A stretch of DNA of 64,000 bases, from the NCBI GenBank assembly GCA_965247735.1, contig CBDFHN010000002.1, positions 1,116,001 to 1,180,000 of the forward strand. The letters run 5' to 3'. This document shows, one piece after another, positions 9,198-17,530 of this stretch (the stretch's first letter is position 1; each line of letters starts with the position of its first letter). The position numbers were made by a program, and so were the translations under genes. The notes below the pieces were generated by a model. That model saw only the letters and a list, made by a program, of their open reading frames with translations. It had not been told where the DNA came from and ran no database searches. The DNA comes from JAOXRU01 sp965247735. GTDB taxonomy: Bacteria > Bacteroidota > Bacteroidia > Flavobacteriales > Flavobacteriaceae.

Positions 9198-9283
9198 CAT
9201 ATACGCTAGTTTTAACCAAACAATGTTAGTTTTGACTTCTAAGACAAGAATTGCCCTTAAATTCTGTTAAAATTGATTTTGTA

Positions 9284-10006
9284 CTATTCAGGTATCAAGT
9301 CGCAATACCAAAAAGAAGTGTCCCAAGTTTGTTCATCAGTAAAACAATCGGATGCATCATCATCAGAAACCTTATACCCTCTTAACACTTTCTCCCCTAT
9401 GGTAAAGGCAATTGGAGTCTTAAAAATGGGACCATCATATACAAAAGTATGAAACTCACCATTTTCACCACAAGGATCTACACCCTCAGGCAAATCGTCT
9501 ATAAACTGCTTATCCAAAACTCTACCTACAAAAGATTCGTCTAACAACTTGGCATTAACACATACCGTAATTGCTTTAAAACCTAAATCCAAAAATTCTA
9601 ACAGCAATGTTTTTGTATCTCTTTTCCATAGTGGAAAAACAGCCTGTATCCCAACTTCTGCTAATTTGGCTTCTCTATAAGTTCTAAGATCTTCTAAAAA
9701 AATATCTCCAAAAATTGCAGTATTGTAGCCTTCAGATTGTAAAGTACCTAACTCTTCTTTCATTACCGCATCATAAGTTTCCATAGAAACATCACCAGAT
9801 AGTTCAATTTTATGCAACGGAATTCCAATACTTTTAGCCTGCTGCTCTAAGAGTGCAACTTGTAATCCGTGCATAGAAACTCTATTAAAATCGCTATTAA
9901 TAGTGGTCAATAGTTTTTCTACTTTAGAGGTATTCTCCTTTAATACTTGGTAAAGTGCCATTGCAGAATCCTTTCCAGAACTCCAATTAAAATATGTTTT
10001 TTGCAT
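9284..10006 (-). CDS. Dph6-related ATP pyrophosphatase (diphthine--ammonia ligase-like)
   Basis: A PP-loop ATPase of 240 residues with SSGKDS at 9-14, the adenylating signature, followed by MHGLQ and the EGVDPCGENGEFHTFVYDGP segment typical of the Dph6/MJ0570 family. The eukaryotic homologue amidates diphthine on elongation factor 2. Bacteria do not make diphthamide, so the bacterial substrate is unknown. The start codon lies one base after the aroQ stop, so the two genes form an operon. Confidence 0.85.
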   Translation of the reverse strand: MQKTYFNWSSGKDSAMALYQVLKENTSKVEKLLTTINSDFNRVSMHGLQVALLEQQAKSIGIPLHKIELSGDVSMETYDAVMKEELGTLQSEGYNTAIFGDIFLEDLRTYREAKLAEVGIQAVFPLWKRDTKTLLLEFLDLGFKAITVCVNAKLLDESFVGRVLDKQFIDDLPEGVDPCGENGEFHTFVYDGPIFKTPIAFTIGEKVLRGYKVSDDDASDCFTDEQTWDTSFWYCDLIPE

Positions 10007-10007
10007 A

Positions 10008-10427
10008 CTATTTATTTACAAAACTTCCAATTGCCAATTCATAACTCTGCATCCCGAATCCCAAAATTACCCCCACAGCATTAGCAGAAATATAAGATTG
10101 ATGTCTAAACTCTTCTCTAGAAAATGTATTAGAAATATGTACTTCTACAACAGGCGTTTCAATGCCTTTTACCGCATCTCCAATACCTACAGAAGTATGA
10201 GTATATGCACCTGCATTAAGGATAATACCGTCATAAGAAAAACCTACCTCATGCAACTTATCTATAAGCTCCCCTTCTATATTAGATTGATGGTAATAAA
10301 GTGTTATATTAGTAAATTTGGCTTGCAACTCTATAAAATAATCTTCAAATGTTGCTGAACCATATATTTCTGGCTCTCTTTTTCCTAGCAAATTAAGATT
10401 AGGACCATTAAGTATTAGTATTTTCAC
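10008..10427 (-). CDS. aroQ: type II 3-dehydroquinate dehydratase
   Basis: Dehydrates 3-dehydroquinate to 3-dehydroshikimate in the shikimate pathway. The 139-residue length is normal for the dodecameric type II enzyme. Diagnostic motifs are ILNGPNLNLLGKREPEIYG at the N-terminus (with the catalytic loop Arg and Tyr), ILNAGAYTHTS, VVEVHISN (catalytic His) and SREEFRHQSY. Translation starts at GTG (10425-10427), directly before AAA ATA; no in-frame ATG fits. It leads an operon with the Dph6-like gene. Confidence 0.95.
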   Translation of the reverse strand: MKILILNGPNLNLLGKREPEIYGSATFEDYFIELQAKFTNITLYYHQSNIEGELIDKLHEVGFSYDGIILNAGAYTHTSVGIGDAVKGIETPVVEVHISNTFSREEFRHQSYISANAVGVILGFGMQSYELAIGSFVNK

Positions 10428-10484
10428 CTTGCTTTCTTTTGAATAATTAACAGCTATAAAAGTATCAAAATATACCAGATAAAA

Positions 10485-10510
10485 AAAGGAAGCCCATAAG
10501 AGCTTCCTTT
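10485..10510 (-). terminator. rho-independent terminator after the porin-like gene
   Basis: The stem AAAGGAAGC (10485-10493) pairs with GCTTCCTTT (10502-10510) around an 8-base loop. Read on the minus strand it is followed by a T run (10481-10487), ending the transcript of the porin-like gene before aroQ. Confidence 0.8.
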
Positions 10511-10537
10511 ATATAATTGTAAAAAATGTATGTTATA

Positions 10538-11089
10538 CTAGAACATGTATCCAACAGATAGTTGAATTACTGTGTTTTTAGTTTTAAAATCATCAGTATC
10601 TTCAGTGTCATTAATATTAGAAAGCCCTAAGTTATATCTTACCCCAAAATTAAGACCGCTATCTAGTTTATAGCCAACACCTGCATTTATTCCAAAGTCA
10701 ATTCCTTTTACTTCATCTTTAAAATCAACATCTTTATTTTTAGCAGATAACAAAAAACCAACTTGTGGTCCAGCCTCCAAACTAAATCCTTCAGCTACAT
10801 AATATTTAGCCATTAAAGGAATATTTAAATATGTTAACTTCGAATCACCAAAATCAAAACTTGCTCCTTGAGCCGAATACATTAACTCTGGTTGAAAAGA
10901 AAATTCATCAGATAATTCTATCTCAGCTGTTCCTCCAATATGAAAACCAATCAAAGAAGAATTACCTACTGCATCTCCTGAAAAGTTAGCAATGTTAATA
11001 CCTGCCTTAGCACCAAACGAAATGTCTTGTGCCGATACTGCACTCATTAATCCAAATACTGCAGCTGCAGTTAAAAAATACTTCTTCAT
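10538..11089 (-). CDS. porin family / outer membrane beta-barrel protein
   Basis: A 183-residue protein with a signal peptide (MKKYFLTAAAVFGLMSAVSAQ). The mature part alternates hydrophobic and polar residues as in an 8-stranded barrel (SFGAKAGINIANFSG, FHIGGTAEIEL, FSFQPELMYSAQGASF) and ends in the membrane-insertion sequence IQLSVGYMF. This fits the beta-barrel family 2 (PorT/OmpX-like) common in Bacteroidetes. The ligand is unknown. It is a monocistronic unit with its own promoter and terminator. Confidence 0.88.
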   Translation of the reverse strand: MKKYFLTAAAVFGLMSAVSAQDISFGAKAGINIANFSGDAVGNSSLIGFHIGGTAEIELSDEFSFQPELMYSAQGASFDFGDSKLTYLNIPLMAKYYVAEGFSLEAGPQVGFLLSAKNKDVDFKDEVKGIDFGINAGVGYKLDSGLNFGVRYNLGLSNINDTEDTDDFKTKNTVIQLSVGYMF

Positions 11090-11133
11090 GTTACTTTGTT
11101 TAATTTATTAATCAATTTATTTTAATAACAGAA

Positions 11134-11163
11134 CAAATGTAGAAAAAACACAGAACCATACAA
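11134..11163 (-). promoter_or_regulatory. Bacteroidetes-type promoter for the porin-like gene
   Basis: On the minus strand, a TTG (11161-11163) lies exactly 19 bases upstream of the -7 box TACATTTG (11134-11141). This is a full match to TTG-N19-TAnnTTTG. The predicted leader is about 40 bases. Confidence 0.75.
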
Positions 11164-11423
11164 CCCTTAAGTTGTGAAATTGCAGTATACATTCATAAAA
11201 ACACATCTAAGCGTGGTAACAATACCTATTCTCTATGTATAAAAATGAACTAAATTCTTCATTTGTTATTTATTAAGTCCGCAAATCTCACAATAAATCT
11301 ATACTACAACATACGCACAAGCATGAATATCTATAAATACACGTTGAACAACACTTAACTATAGACAAGAAGTAAAATCTTTTTTTCTACTAAAAATAGA
11401 ATTGATAGACTTATATTTAAAGC
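11164..11423. other. intergenic stretch upstream of the recombinase repeat
   Basis: AT-rich and without an ORF or clear hairpin. It lies between the divergent porin promoter and the single mini-ORF unit that precedes xerD. Confidence 0.4.
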
Positions 11424-11513
11424 ATGAAACGTGCCTACTAAGAAGTTTAACACTAAAAAGAATGATTAATAGCGAACAACATGAGACCAAGAAGAAACAG
11501 TAAATAAATACAG
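11424..11513 (+). repeat. single degenerate copy of the start-anchored mini-ORF unit, upstream of xerD
   Basis: Begins ATGAAACGTGCC (MKRAY then stop), then AAGAAGTTTA, then a second mini-ORF at 11462-11503 reading MINSEQHETKKKQ. It matches the type B units at 54526-54784 (MKRAC/MKRAH and MINSEQHVTNLINTNT) through GATTAATAGCGAACAACATG. It ends at the ATGAAA of the recombinase gene. Confidence 0.75.
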
Positions 11514-12410
11514 ATGAAATGGAATAATGCACTAAAAGATTATCAATATTATTTAAAAATAGAACGCGGTCTTTCTAAAAATTCTATTGCTAATTACTCT
11601 TTAGATGTACAAAAATTAGTTGATTTTTTAAATGATAACAATATAAAAGAAGCTCCTATTACTATTGGCAAAAATACTATTCAGCAGTTTATTTACGAAA
11701 TGGCAAAAACTATTAATCCTAGGTCTCAAGCACGGTTAATATCTGGGTTAAAAAGTTTTTTCAACTATTTAATTTTTGAGGAATATAGAAATACAAACCC
11801 ATTAGATCTTATAGAGTCACCAAAAACAGGAAGAAAACTACCCGATACACTCTCCGAAGAAGAAATAGACAGCCTTATTAATGCTATTGACCTTGGTAAA
11901 GCAGAAGGAGAGCGCAATAGAGCTATGCTAGAAACATTGTATGGATGTGGACTTAGAGTAAGTGAACTAACTAATTTACGGATTTCGGACTTATTTTTTG
12001 AGGAAGGTTTTATTAAAATTACAGGAAAAGGAGACAAAGATCGATTTGTACCCATTGGCGACACTACTATAAAATATATTGAAATCTATACTACAGTAAC
12101 TCGAAATCATATGGAGGTAAAAAAAGGTTTTGAAGACATTCTTTTCCTCAATAGAAGAGGAAGGCAACTTACAAGAGCCATGATTTTTACTATTATTAAA
12201 AATTTAGCTGTAAAAATAAACCTCAGCAAAAATATAAGTCCACATACATTTAGGCATTCTTTTGCCACTCATCTTTTGAAAAATGGTGCAGACCTACGTG
12301 CCATTCAACAAATGTTAGGTCACGAGAGTATTACTACTACAGAAATTTACATGCATGTAGACAGGAGTCATTTAGCTGATGTTATCAATACCTTTCACCC
12401 ACGAAAATAA
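11514..12410 (+). CDS. xerD: site-specific tyrosine recombinase, XerD-like
   Basis: Resolves chromosome dimers by strand exchange at dif with its partner recombinase. It has 298 residues, the usual size. The N-terminal SAM-like core-binding domain spans about 1-90. All catalytic residues are visible: R148 (CGLRVSEL), K172 (GKGDKDR), H244 and R247 (SPHTFRHSF), H270 (MLGHESITTT) and the nucleophile Y279 (EIYMHVD). The shikimate gene aroQ nearby and the lack of mobile-element genes suggest the housekeeping Xer enzyme rather than an integrase. XerC and XerD are hard to separate by eye. The start is ATGAAATGG after the mini-ORF repeat. Confidence 0.88.
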   Translation: MKWNNALKDYQYYLKIERGLSKNSIANYSLDVQKLVDFLNDNNIKEAPITIGKNTIQQFIYEMAKTINPRSQARLISGLKSFFNYLIFEEYRNTNPLDLIESPKTGRKLPDTLSEEEIDSLINAIDLGKAEGERNRAMLETLYGCGLRVSELTNLRISDLFFEEGFIKITGKGDKDRFVPIGDTTIKYIEIYTTVTRNHMEVKKGFEDILFLNRRGRQLTRAMIFTIIKNLAVKINLSKNISPHTFRHSFATHLLKNGADLRAIQQMLGHESITTTEIYMHVDRSHLADVINTFHPRK

Positions 12411-12412
12411 TT

Positions 12413-12448
12413 ATGATTATGCCAAATAAGATAGAAATAGACACATGA
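12413..12448 (+). repeat. short mini-ORF overlapping the YhhN start (relative of the start-anchored units)
   Basis: Directly after the xerD stop, ATGATTATGCCAAATAAGAT leads a frame reading MIMPNKIEIDT. Its TGA overlaps the ATG of the next gene as ATGA. The last part (ATAGAAATAGACACATGAAA) matches the ends of the 94-bp units at 1481-1680 (ATAGATATAGACACATGAAA). Confidence 0.55.
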
Positions 12449-13107
12449 AAAAAGAACAAAAAGCTACCTTACTATTTTTAATACTATTAATAATTGACTG
12501 TATTGTTTTATCATCAGATAGTTTTGTAACCTACAGGTTTATAAGCAAACCACTTATTGTAGGCGCCTTATTATTGTACACCTTTAGTGTCAATTTTGAG
12601 CAAAAAACAAAAAGAATTCTGTTGTTTGCCTTGCTGTTTTCATTGCTTGGAGATGTATTTCTACTATTTTCTTCAGAACTCTACTTTATTCTTGGTTTAG
12701 CTTCTTTTTTGATTGCTCATATTTTTTATTGTATACTATTTCTTAATCCAAAACAACTTACCAATAAAAAAACACTACTCCTTTTCTTTATCTTAGCTGC
12801 ATATGCATATTTTATAATAAGTATGATTTTTAATTACCTTGCAGCACTTCTTCCATATGTTTTTGCATATATAATTGTATTGCTAGCCATGGTAATATGT
12901 TGCTATACAGCCAAAGTTGATTTTAAGACCAAAAGAAACTTTATTTGGTGCTTTTTGGGAGCTTTATTATTTACACTATCAGATTCTGTTTTGGCAATAA
13001 ATAAGTTTTATCCTCACTATTCTTTTAGACCTGCCATAATAATGATTACTTACGGATTAGCACAGCTATTTATAGTTAAAGCTATCATTGCAGAAAAAAA
13101 TAAGTAA
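12445..13107 (+). CDS. YhhN-family (lysoplasmalogenase-like) membrane protein
   Basis: A 220-residue integral membrane protein with about eight hydrophobic spans and no signal peptide cleavage site. The conserved family features are the acidic residue in SLLGDVFLLF (about residue 72) and SDSVLAINKF in a late helix (LLFTLSDSVLA). Characterised members hydrolyse the vinyl-ether bond of lysoplasmalogens; whether this one does is unknown. It starts 34 bases after xerD, so it may share that transcript, and its ATG overlaps the stop of a short upstream ORF. Confidence 0.8.
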   Translation: MKKEQKATLLFLILLIIDCIVLSSDSFVTYRFISKPLIVGALLLYTFSVNFEQKTKRILLFALLFSLLGDVFLLFSSELYFILGLASFLIAHIFYCILFLNPKQLTNKKTLLLFFILAAYAYFIISMIFNYLAALLPYVFAYIIVLLAMVICCYTAKVDFKTKRNFIWCFLGALLFTLSDSVLAINKFYPHYSFRPAIIMITYGLAQLFIVKAIIAEKNK

Positions 13108-13254
13108 AATGAAAGAATGCTACCCGAAAATATTAAATTTTGTTTAACTGCTCAAAAAAATCGACAAAACGACCATTACAAACTAGTTCTTATAAAAAAA
13201 AGAGAGTAATTTTATTTTTTATTAAATAAACGAACTATACTTTAAAAAATATTA

Positions 13255-13938
13255 ATGCTTAAAGAAAGAATATTTTTCCCCATTTTCTTTATATTACTGA
13301 TACTAGCTTTACTACCACATATTTTGGGCGAGTTACCACTCATGAGGTACATTGCTAGTTCTTCAATATTATTTTTATTACTCTTTCAAGTAATCACTAC
13401 AAAAAATCTAAAACCAAGAACAAGAAGATTTACCATTTTGGCTCTATTATTTTCTGTTATTACAATACTCTCTTTTATAAATTTGGAGTATCAATCTTAC
13501 TTTTATATTGCATTGTTTAGTTATGCTTTGCAATTAATTATGTTTACCGTAGTATTTTACCACAATAAACCCTTTGAACATAAACAAGTTCTAATACTAT
13601 CAATATTGCTGATGTTTTTTGGACTTATCCTTATCAATTTGATTTTTGATAGGCTTGGAGATTACTTTCCTTTTGTTTTATTTTTTATAATTATTCTAGT
13701 TTCCATGATACAAACTAGCTTTTTAAGAAGAGGGCATGTTTCTAAGAAAAGTTTTTGTTTAGGCTTTATTGGTACCATATTTATACTAATATCTAGTTCG
13801 TCAGTAGCAATAAATGTTTTTTACTTAGAAGAAACAAGAATTGAAATTGTTATTAGCATTTTTTATAACGTAGGTTTGCTTATGATTGTAGAGTCTATTA
13901 TTAAAGAAAAGAGCAACTATGTAAAGCATACAAACTAA
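13255..13938 (+). CDS. diverged YhhN-like membrane protein
   Basis: A 227-residue protein with the same length and membrane layout as its neighbour, probably an old duplicate (compare GFIGTIFILISSSSVAINVF with CFLGALLFTLSDSVLAINKF). The two acidic residues conserved in YhhN proteins are missing here: the GDVFL motif reads ITILSF and SDSVLA reads SSSSVA. It is therefore unlikely to keep lysoplasmalogenase activity. The start is the ATG at 13255. It is separated from the first copy by 147 bases with no recognised signal. Confidence 0.65.
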   Translation: MLKERIFFPIFFILLILALLPHILGELPLMRYIASSSILFLLLFQVITTKNLKPRTRRFTILALLFSVITILSFINLEYQSYFYIALFSYALQLIMFTVVFYHNKPFEHKQVLILSILLMFFGLILINLIFDRLGDYFPFVLFFIIILVSMIQTSFLRRGHVSKKSFCLGFIGTIFILISSSSVAINVFYLEETRIEIVISIFYNVGLLMIVESIIKEKSNYVKHTN

Positions 13939-14032
13939 ATATTTTTAAGTATTTATATCCAAAAGCTAAGATCTATAACAAAATAAACTAGTCAAAAATT
14001 AAAGTTCCTACCCAAGATTAGCTAAAAATATG

Positions 14033-15316
14033 CTACTTACTGTTTCTGTTCTTATAGGGTCTTATAATAAGTCTTGCTTCCCTATCAAATCTAATATAAT
14101 TATAAACCCAATTGATAAAAACTACCATCCGGTTTCTAAATCCTATTAAGAAAAAAAGGTGAACAAACATCCAAATAAACCAAGCAAAAACACCTTGAAA
14201 ACTATAATTATTAACATCACATACTGCTTTATTTCTACCAACAGTAGCCATAGATCCTTTATCTTTATAGCTAAATGGTTTCAATTCTTTTCCTTCTATC
14301 AATCGAATAAGATTATCTCCTAATTTTTTCCCTTGCTGTATCGCTGGTTGCGCCATCATAGGATGTCCGTATGGATAGTCTTCTAATTGCATTGAAGCCA
14401 TATCTCCTATCGAAAATATAGTTGAATATCCTTTTACCTGATTGTATTCATTAACGGCAAGCCTATTACCTCTCATTATGATATCATCTGCCGACAAGCC
14501 TTTTATTAATGCTCCTTTAACACCTGCAGCCCAAACCAATGTAGCGGTCTCAAAAACAACATCTCCATTTGTTTTTGCTAACACACCATCATAACTTTCT
14601 ACTCTTAGGTTTTTCCAAACTTGTACGCCAAGCTCTTCTAAAAAGTCTTCTGCTCTCTCTGAAGCTTTTTTGCTCATCCCTTTAAGTACTCTTTCTGATC
14701 CTTGAATTAGATTAATCTGTACACGCCTGGTATCTAAATCTGGATAATCTTTTGGTAATATTCCTCTTTTAATTTCTGCCAAAGCTCCTGCTAGCTCAAC
14801 CCCTGTTGGCCCAGCACCTACAATAACAAAGTTCATTAAAGCATCGCGCTCATGCAAATCATCGGTAAGTAAAGCTTGCTCGAAATTTTCCAAAATAAGA
14901 CTTCTTAAATCTAAAGACTGTGGAACAGTCTTCATCTCCATACTATTAGCCTTTATTTCTTTGTTTCCAAAAAAATTAGTTTCCGAACCTGTAGCCAGTA
15001 CCAGGTAATCGTACTTAAGCGTCCCGATTGTTGTTACTATTTCTTCTTCCGCTGTTTTTATTTCTTTTACCTCTGCTAGTCTAAAGAAAAAATTAGGAAA
15101 ATCTTTTAGAATCTTCCGAATTGGATAAGCAATAGAATCTGGTTCTAGTCCACCAGTTGAAACCTGATACAACAAGGGCTGAAAAGTATGATAGTTATGT
15201 TTATCTAACAATACAACTTGTACTTCTTTATTTGCTAGTTTTCTAACTAAAGAAACACCTGCAAAACCGCCACCTACAATTACTACTCTTGGGACATTTG
15301 AAATAGGAATATTCAT
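14033..15316 (-). CDS. type II NADH dehydrogenase-like FAD oxidoreductase
   Basis: A single-subunit, non-proton-pumping NADH:quinone oxidoreductase type. From the chosen start there are 427 residues: FAD-binding GGGFAG at 15-20, ATG at 108-110 and the NAD-binding GAGPTG at 167-172. Near the C-terminus is a hydrophobic segment (FAWFIWMFVHLFFLIGF) that anchors NDH-2 enzymes to the membrane. I start it at the ATG at 15316 (MNIPISNVPRVVIVGGG), since the nine residues before it (MLFLYVYIF) are absent from relatives. A TATTTTTG -7-like box lies at 15332-15339 on the minus strand. Confidence 0.9.
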   Translation of the reverse strand: MNIPISNVPRVVIVGGGFAGVSLVRKLANKEVQVVLLDKHNYHTFQPLLYQVSTGGLEPDSIAYPIRKILKDFPNFFFRLAEVKEIKTAEEEIVTTIGTLKYDYLVLATGSETNFFGNKEIKANSMEMKTVPQSLDLRSLILENFEQALLTDDLHERDALMNFVIVGAGPTGVELAGALAEIKRGILPKDYPDLDTRRVQINLIQGSERVLKGMSKKASERAEDFLEELGVQVWKNLRVESYDGVLAKTNGDVVFETATLVWAAGVKGALIKGLSADDIIMRGNRLAVNEYNQVKGYSTIFSIGDMASMQLEDYPYGHPMMAQPAIQQGKKLGDNLIRLIEGKELKPFSYKDKGSMATVGRNKAVCDVNNYSFQGVFAWFIWMFVHLFFLIGFRNRMVVFINWVYNYIRFDREARLIIRPYKNRNSK

Positions 15317-15471
15317 AAATATGTATACATACAAAAATAACACTTATCTTTCGTATTATAGAATTTCCCTTAAAACTTATATTAAAATAATAGTTTTTAA
15401 AAAAAATGAACCAATTTTGTAACAACTGCATCATAAAGACTACTAATTAGTAACTAATCATCAAACAACAA

Positions 15472-15966
15472 GTGACTAAAGAACTAGAACATAGTTTTGT
15501 AGCTGAATTGGAAAAAAATCAAAACATCGTTCATAAAGTATGTAGTTTATATACTTATGATAAAGATGCGCATAATGATCTTTTTCAAGAAATAACTATT
15601 CAGCTATGGAAGGCCTATCCTAAATTTAGAGGAGAGGCAAAATTTAGTACTTGGATGTATAGAGTGGCATTAAATACGGCTATAACACTATACAGGAAGG
15701 ATAAAAGAAAGGTGAAAACCCAAGACTTTGATTCCGTAATTTATAAAATTGCTTCTAATGAATATGATGATACTGAAGAACAACATCTAAAACTAATGTA
15801 CAAGGCTGTAAGACAGCTTAACGATATTGACAAAGCGTTAGTTTTTCTGTATTTAGAAGATAAAGATTATAGAGAAATTTCAGAAACATTAGGAATTTCT
15901 GAAGTAAATGCAAGAGTAAAGATGAATAGAATTAAAAACAAATTAAAAACGATACTTAATCCGTAA
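15472..15966 (+). CDS. ECF-type RNA polymerase sigma factor
   Basis: A 164-residue extracytoplasmic-function sigma factor. Region 2 (DLFQEITIQLWKAYPKFRGEAKFSTWMYRVALNTA, about 37-72) binds core RNA polymerase and the -10 element. Region 4 is a helix-turn-helix (LYLEDKDYREISETLGISEVNARVKMNRIKNKLK, about 124-160). The start is GTG at 15472; no suitable ATG exists. The next gene begins 6 bases later and encodes a membrane protein. That is the usual anti-sigma position, but the product has no recognisable anti-sigma motif. Confidence 0.9.
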   Translation: MTKELEHSFVAELEKNQNIVHKVCSLYTYDKDAHNDLFQEITIQLWKAYPKFRGEAKFSTWMYRVALNTAITLYRKDKRKVKTQDFDSVIYKIASNEYDDTEEQHLKLMYKAVRQLNDIDKALVFLYLEDKDYREISETLGISEVNARVKMNRIKNKLKTILNP

Positions 15967-15972
15967 TCTCAG

Positions 15973-16617
15973 ATGGATGGACTAGACCTATTAAAAAAAG
16001 ATTGGCAAAAGAAAGGTGATACTCACCCCAAGCTATCTTACGACGAAATTTACCGTATGATTCATAAAAAATCATCATCGGTAGTAAAATGGATTTTCTA
16101 TATCAGTGTCTTAGAACTAACTGTTCCGCATTTGATATACCTATTTCCTTCGGCAAGAAATTCTATGGATATATATGATGACCTAAACATGTCTGCTTTC
16201 TTGATTTGTAGTTCCGTCATTTTTTATGGAATAGTACTGATATTTATATATCTATTTTACAAAAGCTACAAAGCAATTTCTGTTGGAGATAATGCAAAAA
16301 CATTAATGACAAATATTCTTAAAACAAGAAAAATAGTTAGACTTTACATTTTTACGGCACTAATAATGATTGCCGTTACTTGGATTTCTTTTAGTGTTAG
16401 TATTTATTTTAATCCAGATGTGCTTTCTAATTTTGTTCCTGAAAATAAACCAGAACTAATTAACGATCCTAGTTTCAAAAATACCTTCACCTTTATATTC
16501 GCAATTTTAGGGGTTGTTTTTATCGCTCTCTTTGCATTAATATACTTCCTATTATATGGCTTTTTACTAAAAAAATTAAACAGAAATTATAAAGAATTAA
16601 AAAAACTAGAACTATAA
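15973..16617 (+). CDS. four-span membrane protein encoded with the ECF sigma factor
   Basis: A 214-residue protein with a soluble N-terminus of about 35 residues (MDGLDLLKKDWQKKG...YDEIYRMIHKKSS) and membrane spans near residues 38-57, 74-95, 121-143 and 170-200. It is co-transcribed with the sigma gene (6-base gap). Proteins of this kind follow ECF sigma genes in many Flavobacteriaceae. A cytoplasmic N-terminus plus membrane anchor would suit a sigma regulator, but this is inferred from position only. Confidence 0.7.
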   Translation: MDGLDLLKKDWQKKGDTHPKLSYDEIYRMIHKKSSSVVKWIFYISVLELTVPHLIYLFPSARNSMDIYDDLNMSAFLICSSVIFYGIVLIFIYLFYKSYKAISVGDNAKTLMTNILKTRKIVRLYIFTALIMIAVTWISFSVSIYFNPDVLSNFVPENKPELINDPSFKNTFTFIFAILGVVFIALFALIYFLLYGFLLKKLNRNYKELKKLEL

Positions 16618-16618
16618 A

Positions 16619-16648
16619 AAAACGCCTAAATATAAATTTAGGCGTTTT
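16619..16648. terminator. bidirectional rho-independent terminator
   Basis: A perfect 13-bp stem, AAAACGCCTAAAT (16619-16631) with ATTTAGGCGTTTT (16636-16648), around a 4-base loop. It lies between the converging sigma operon and the acyltransferase gene and has A/T tracts on both sides. Confidence 0.88.
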
Positions 16649-16681
16649 CTAGTTTTATGTCTTTACATTGGCATTACAATA

Positions 16682-17479
16682 CTACCATTCTCTTTTTTTA
16701 TTTTGCGCTTCATAAGCTTGCAACTCTTTCTTAGAAATTACTTTTAAAAAAGACTGATGTTGTTCTATTGCATATTCAATCTTTTCAACAATTTCATCAG
16801 TAGTTTCATTATCATAATCTATCTGCAATGGCTCTTTTATCACCATAGATTGTAAGATTCCTTTTTTCTTTATAAACAATCCTTTTTTATCAAAAGATCT
16901 TCTAAAACCATCAATTACAACAGGCACAACCACTGGTTTATATCTTTTTATAATATGAGCAGTTCCTTTACGTATAGGCCTAAAAGGTGTTGTAGTACCT
17001 TGAGGAAAAGTGATAACCCAACCTTCATCTAAAGCCTTACTGATATTAGAAATATCGCTCATTTTTACTTGCCTATTGATATCCTTTCCTTCAGCCCTCC
17101 AAGTACGTTCAATACTAATAGAACCAGCATAAGCTAAAATTTTTGGCAATAGTCCTGATTTCATCGTTTCTTTTGCCGCTACATAATATAAGTTTAACTT
17201 AGGATTCCACAAATATCCAACATTTTTAATATTGTCTTTTCTTCCTTTCAAACTCGCATTAAAAACATGAAACATAGATACCACATCGGCAAAATATGTT
17301 TGATGGTTAGAAATAAACAAAACATTAGTATCAGGTAGATTCTTAATTATTTCCGATCCTTCTATCTCTAGTTTGTTAAATCCATTATATCTTTTGTGCG
17401 AAACAACTCCAGCAATACGTATTATCCATTTTTTTAAAATCAAATATTGCCCAAAAGTATTCTTCTTAAATAATCCCAT
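16682..17479 (-). CDS. 1-acyl-sn-glycerol-3-phosphate acyltransferase (PlsC-type)
   Basis: Transfers an acyl chain to lysophosphatidate or a related acceptor in membrane lipid synthesis. It has 265 residues. The catalytic block NHQTYFAD (about 58-65) is the NHxxxxD motif. Block III reads FPQGTTTPFRPIRKG instead of the usual FPEGTRS, and block IV is VVPVVIDGFRRSF. The Gln in place of Glu in block III is a variant, so the acceptor may differ from the classical one. A TAGTTTTG -7 box lies 30 bases upstream of the start. Confidence 0.85.
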   Translation of the reverse strand: MGLFKKNTFGQYLILKKWIIRIAGVVSHKRYNGFNKLEIEGSEIIKNLPDTNVLFISNHQTYFADVVSMFHVFNASLKGRKDNIKNVGYLWNPKLNLYYVAAKETMKSGLLPKILAYAGSISIERTWRAEGKDINRQVKMSDISNISKALDEGWVITFPQGTTTPFRPIRKGTAHIIKRYKPVVVPVVIDGFRRSFDKKGLFIKKKGILQSMVIKEPLQIDYDNETTDEIVEKIEYAIEQHQSFLKVISKKELQAYEAQNKKREW

Positions 17480-17510
17480 AAAATATGGTTGATGTTATAT
17501 GGTTGATTTG

Positions 17511-17518
17511 CAAAACTA
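17511..17518 (-). promoter_or_regulatory. probable -7 promoter box for the acyltransferase gene
   Basis: TAGTTTTG on the minus strand matches TAnnTTTG, 32 bases upstream of the ATG. No TTG is found at the -33 position, so support is partial. A duplicated TATGGTTGAT sits between the box and the start codon. Confidence 0.4.
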
Positions 17519-17530
17519 CAAAATAAGTCC

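Noticed and set aside
11514..12410. XerD-like recombinase as the integrase for the cassette region
   Set aside because: It has the size and motifs of a housekeeping Xer enzyme, lies 30 kb away and has no attI-like site beside it.
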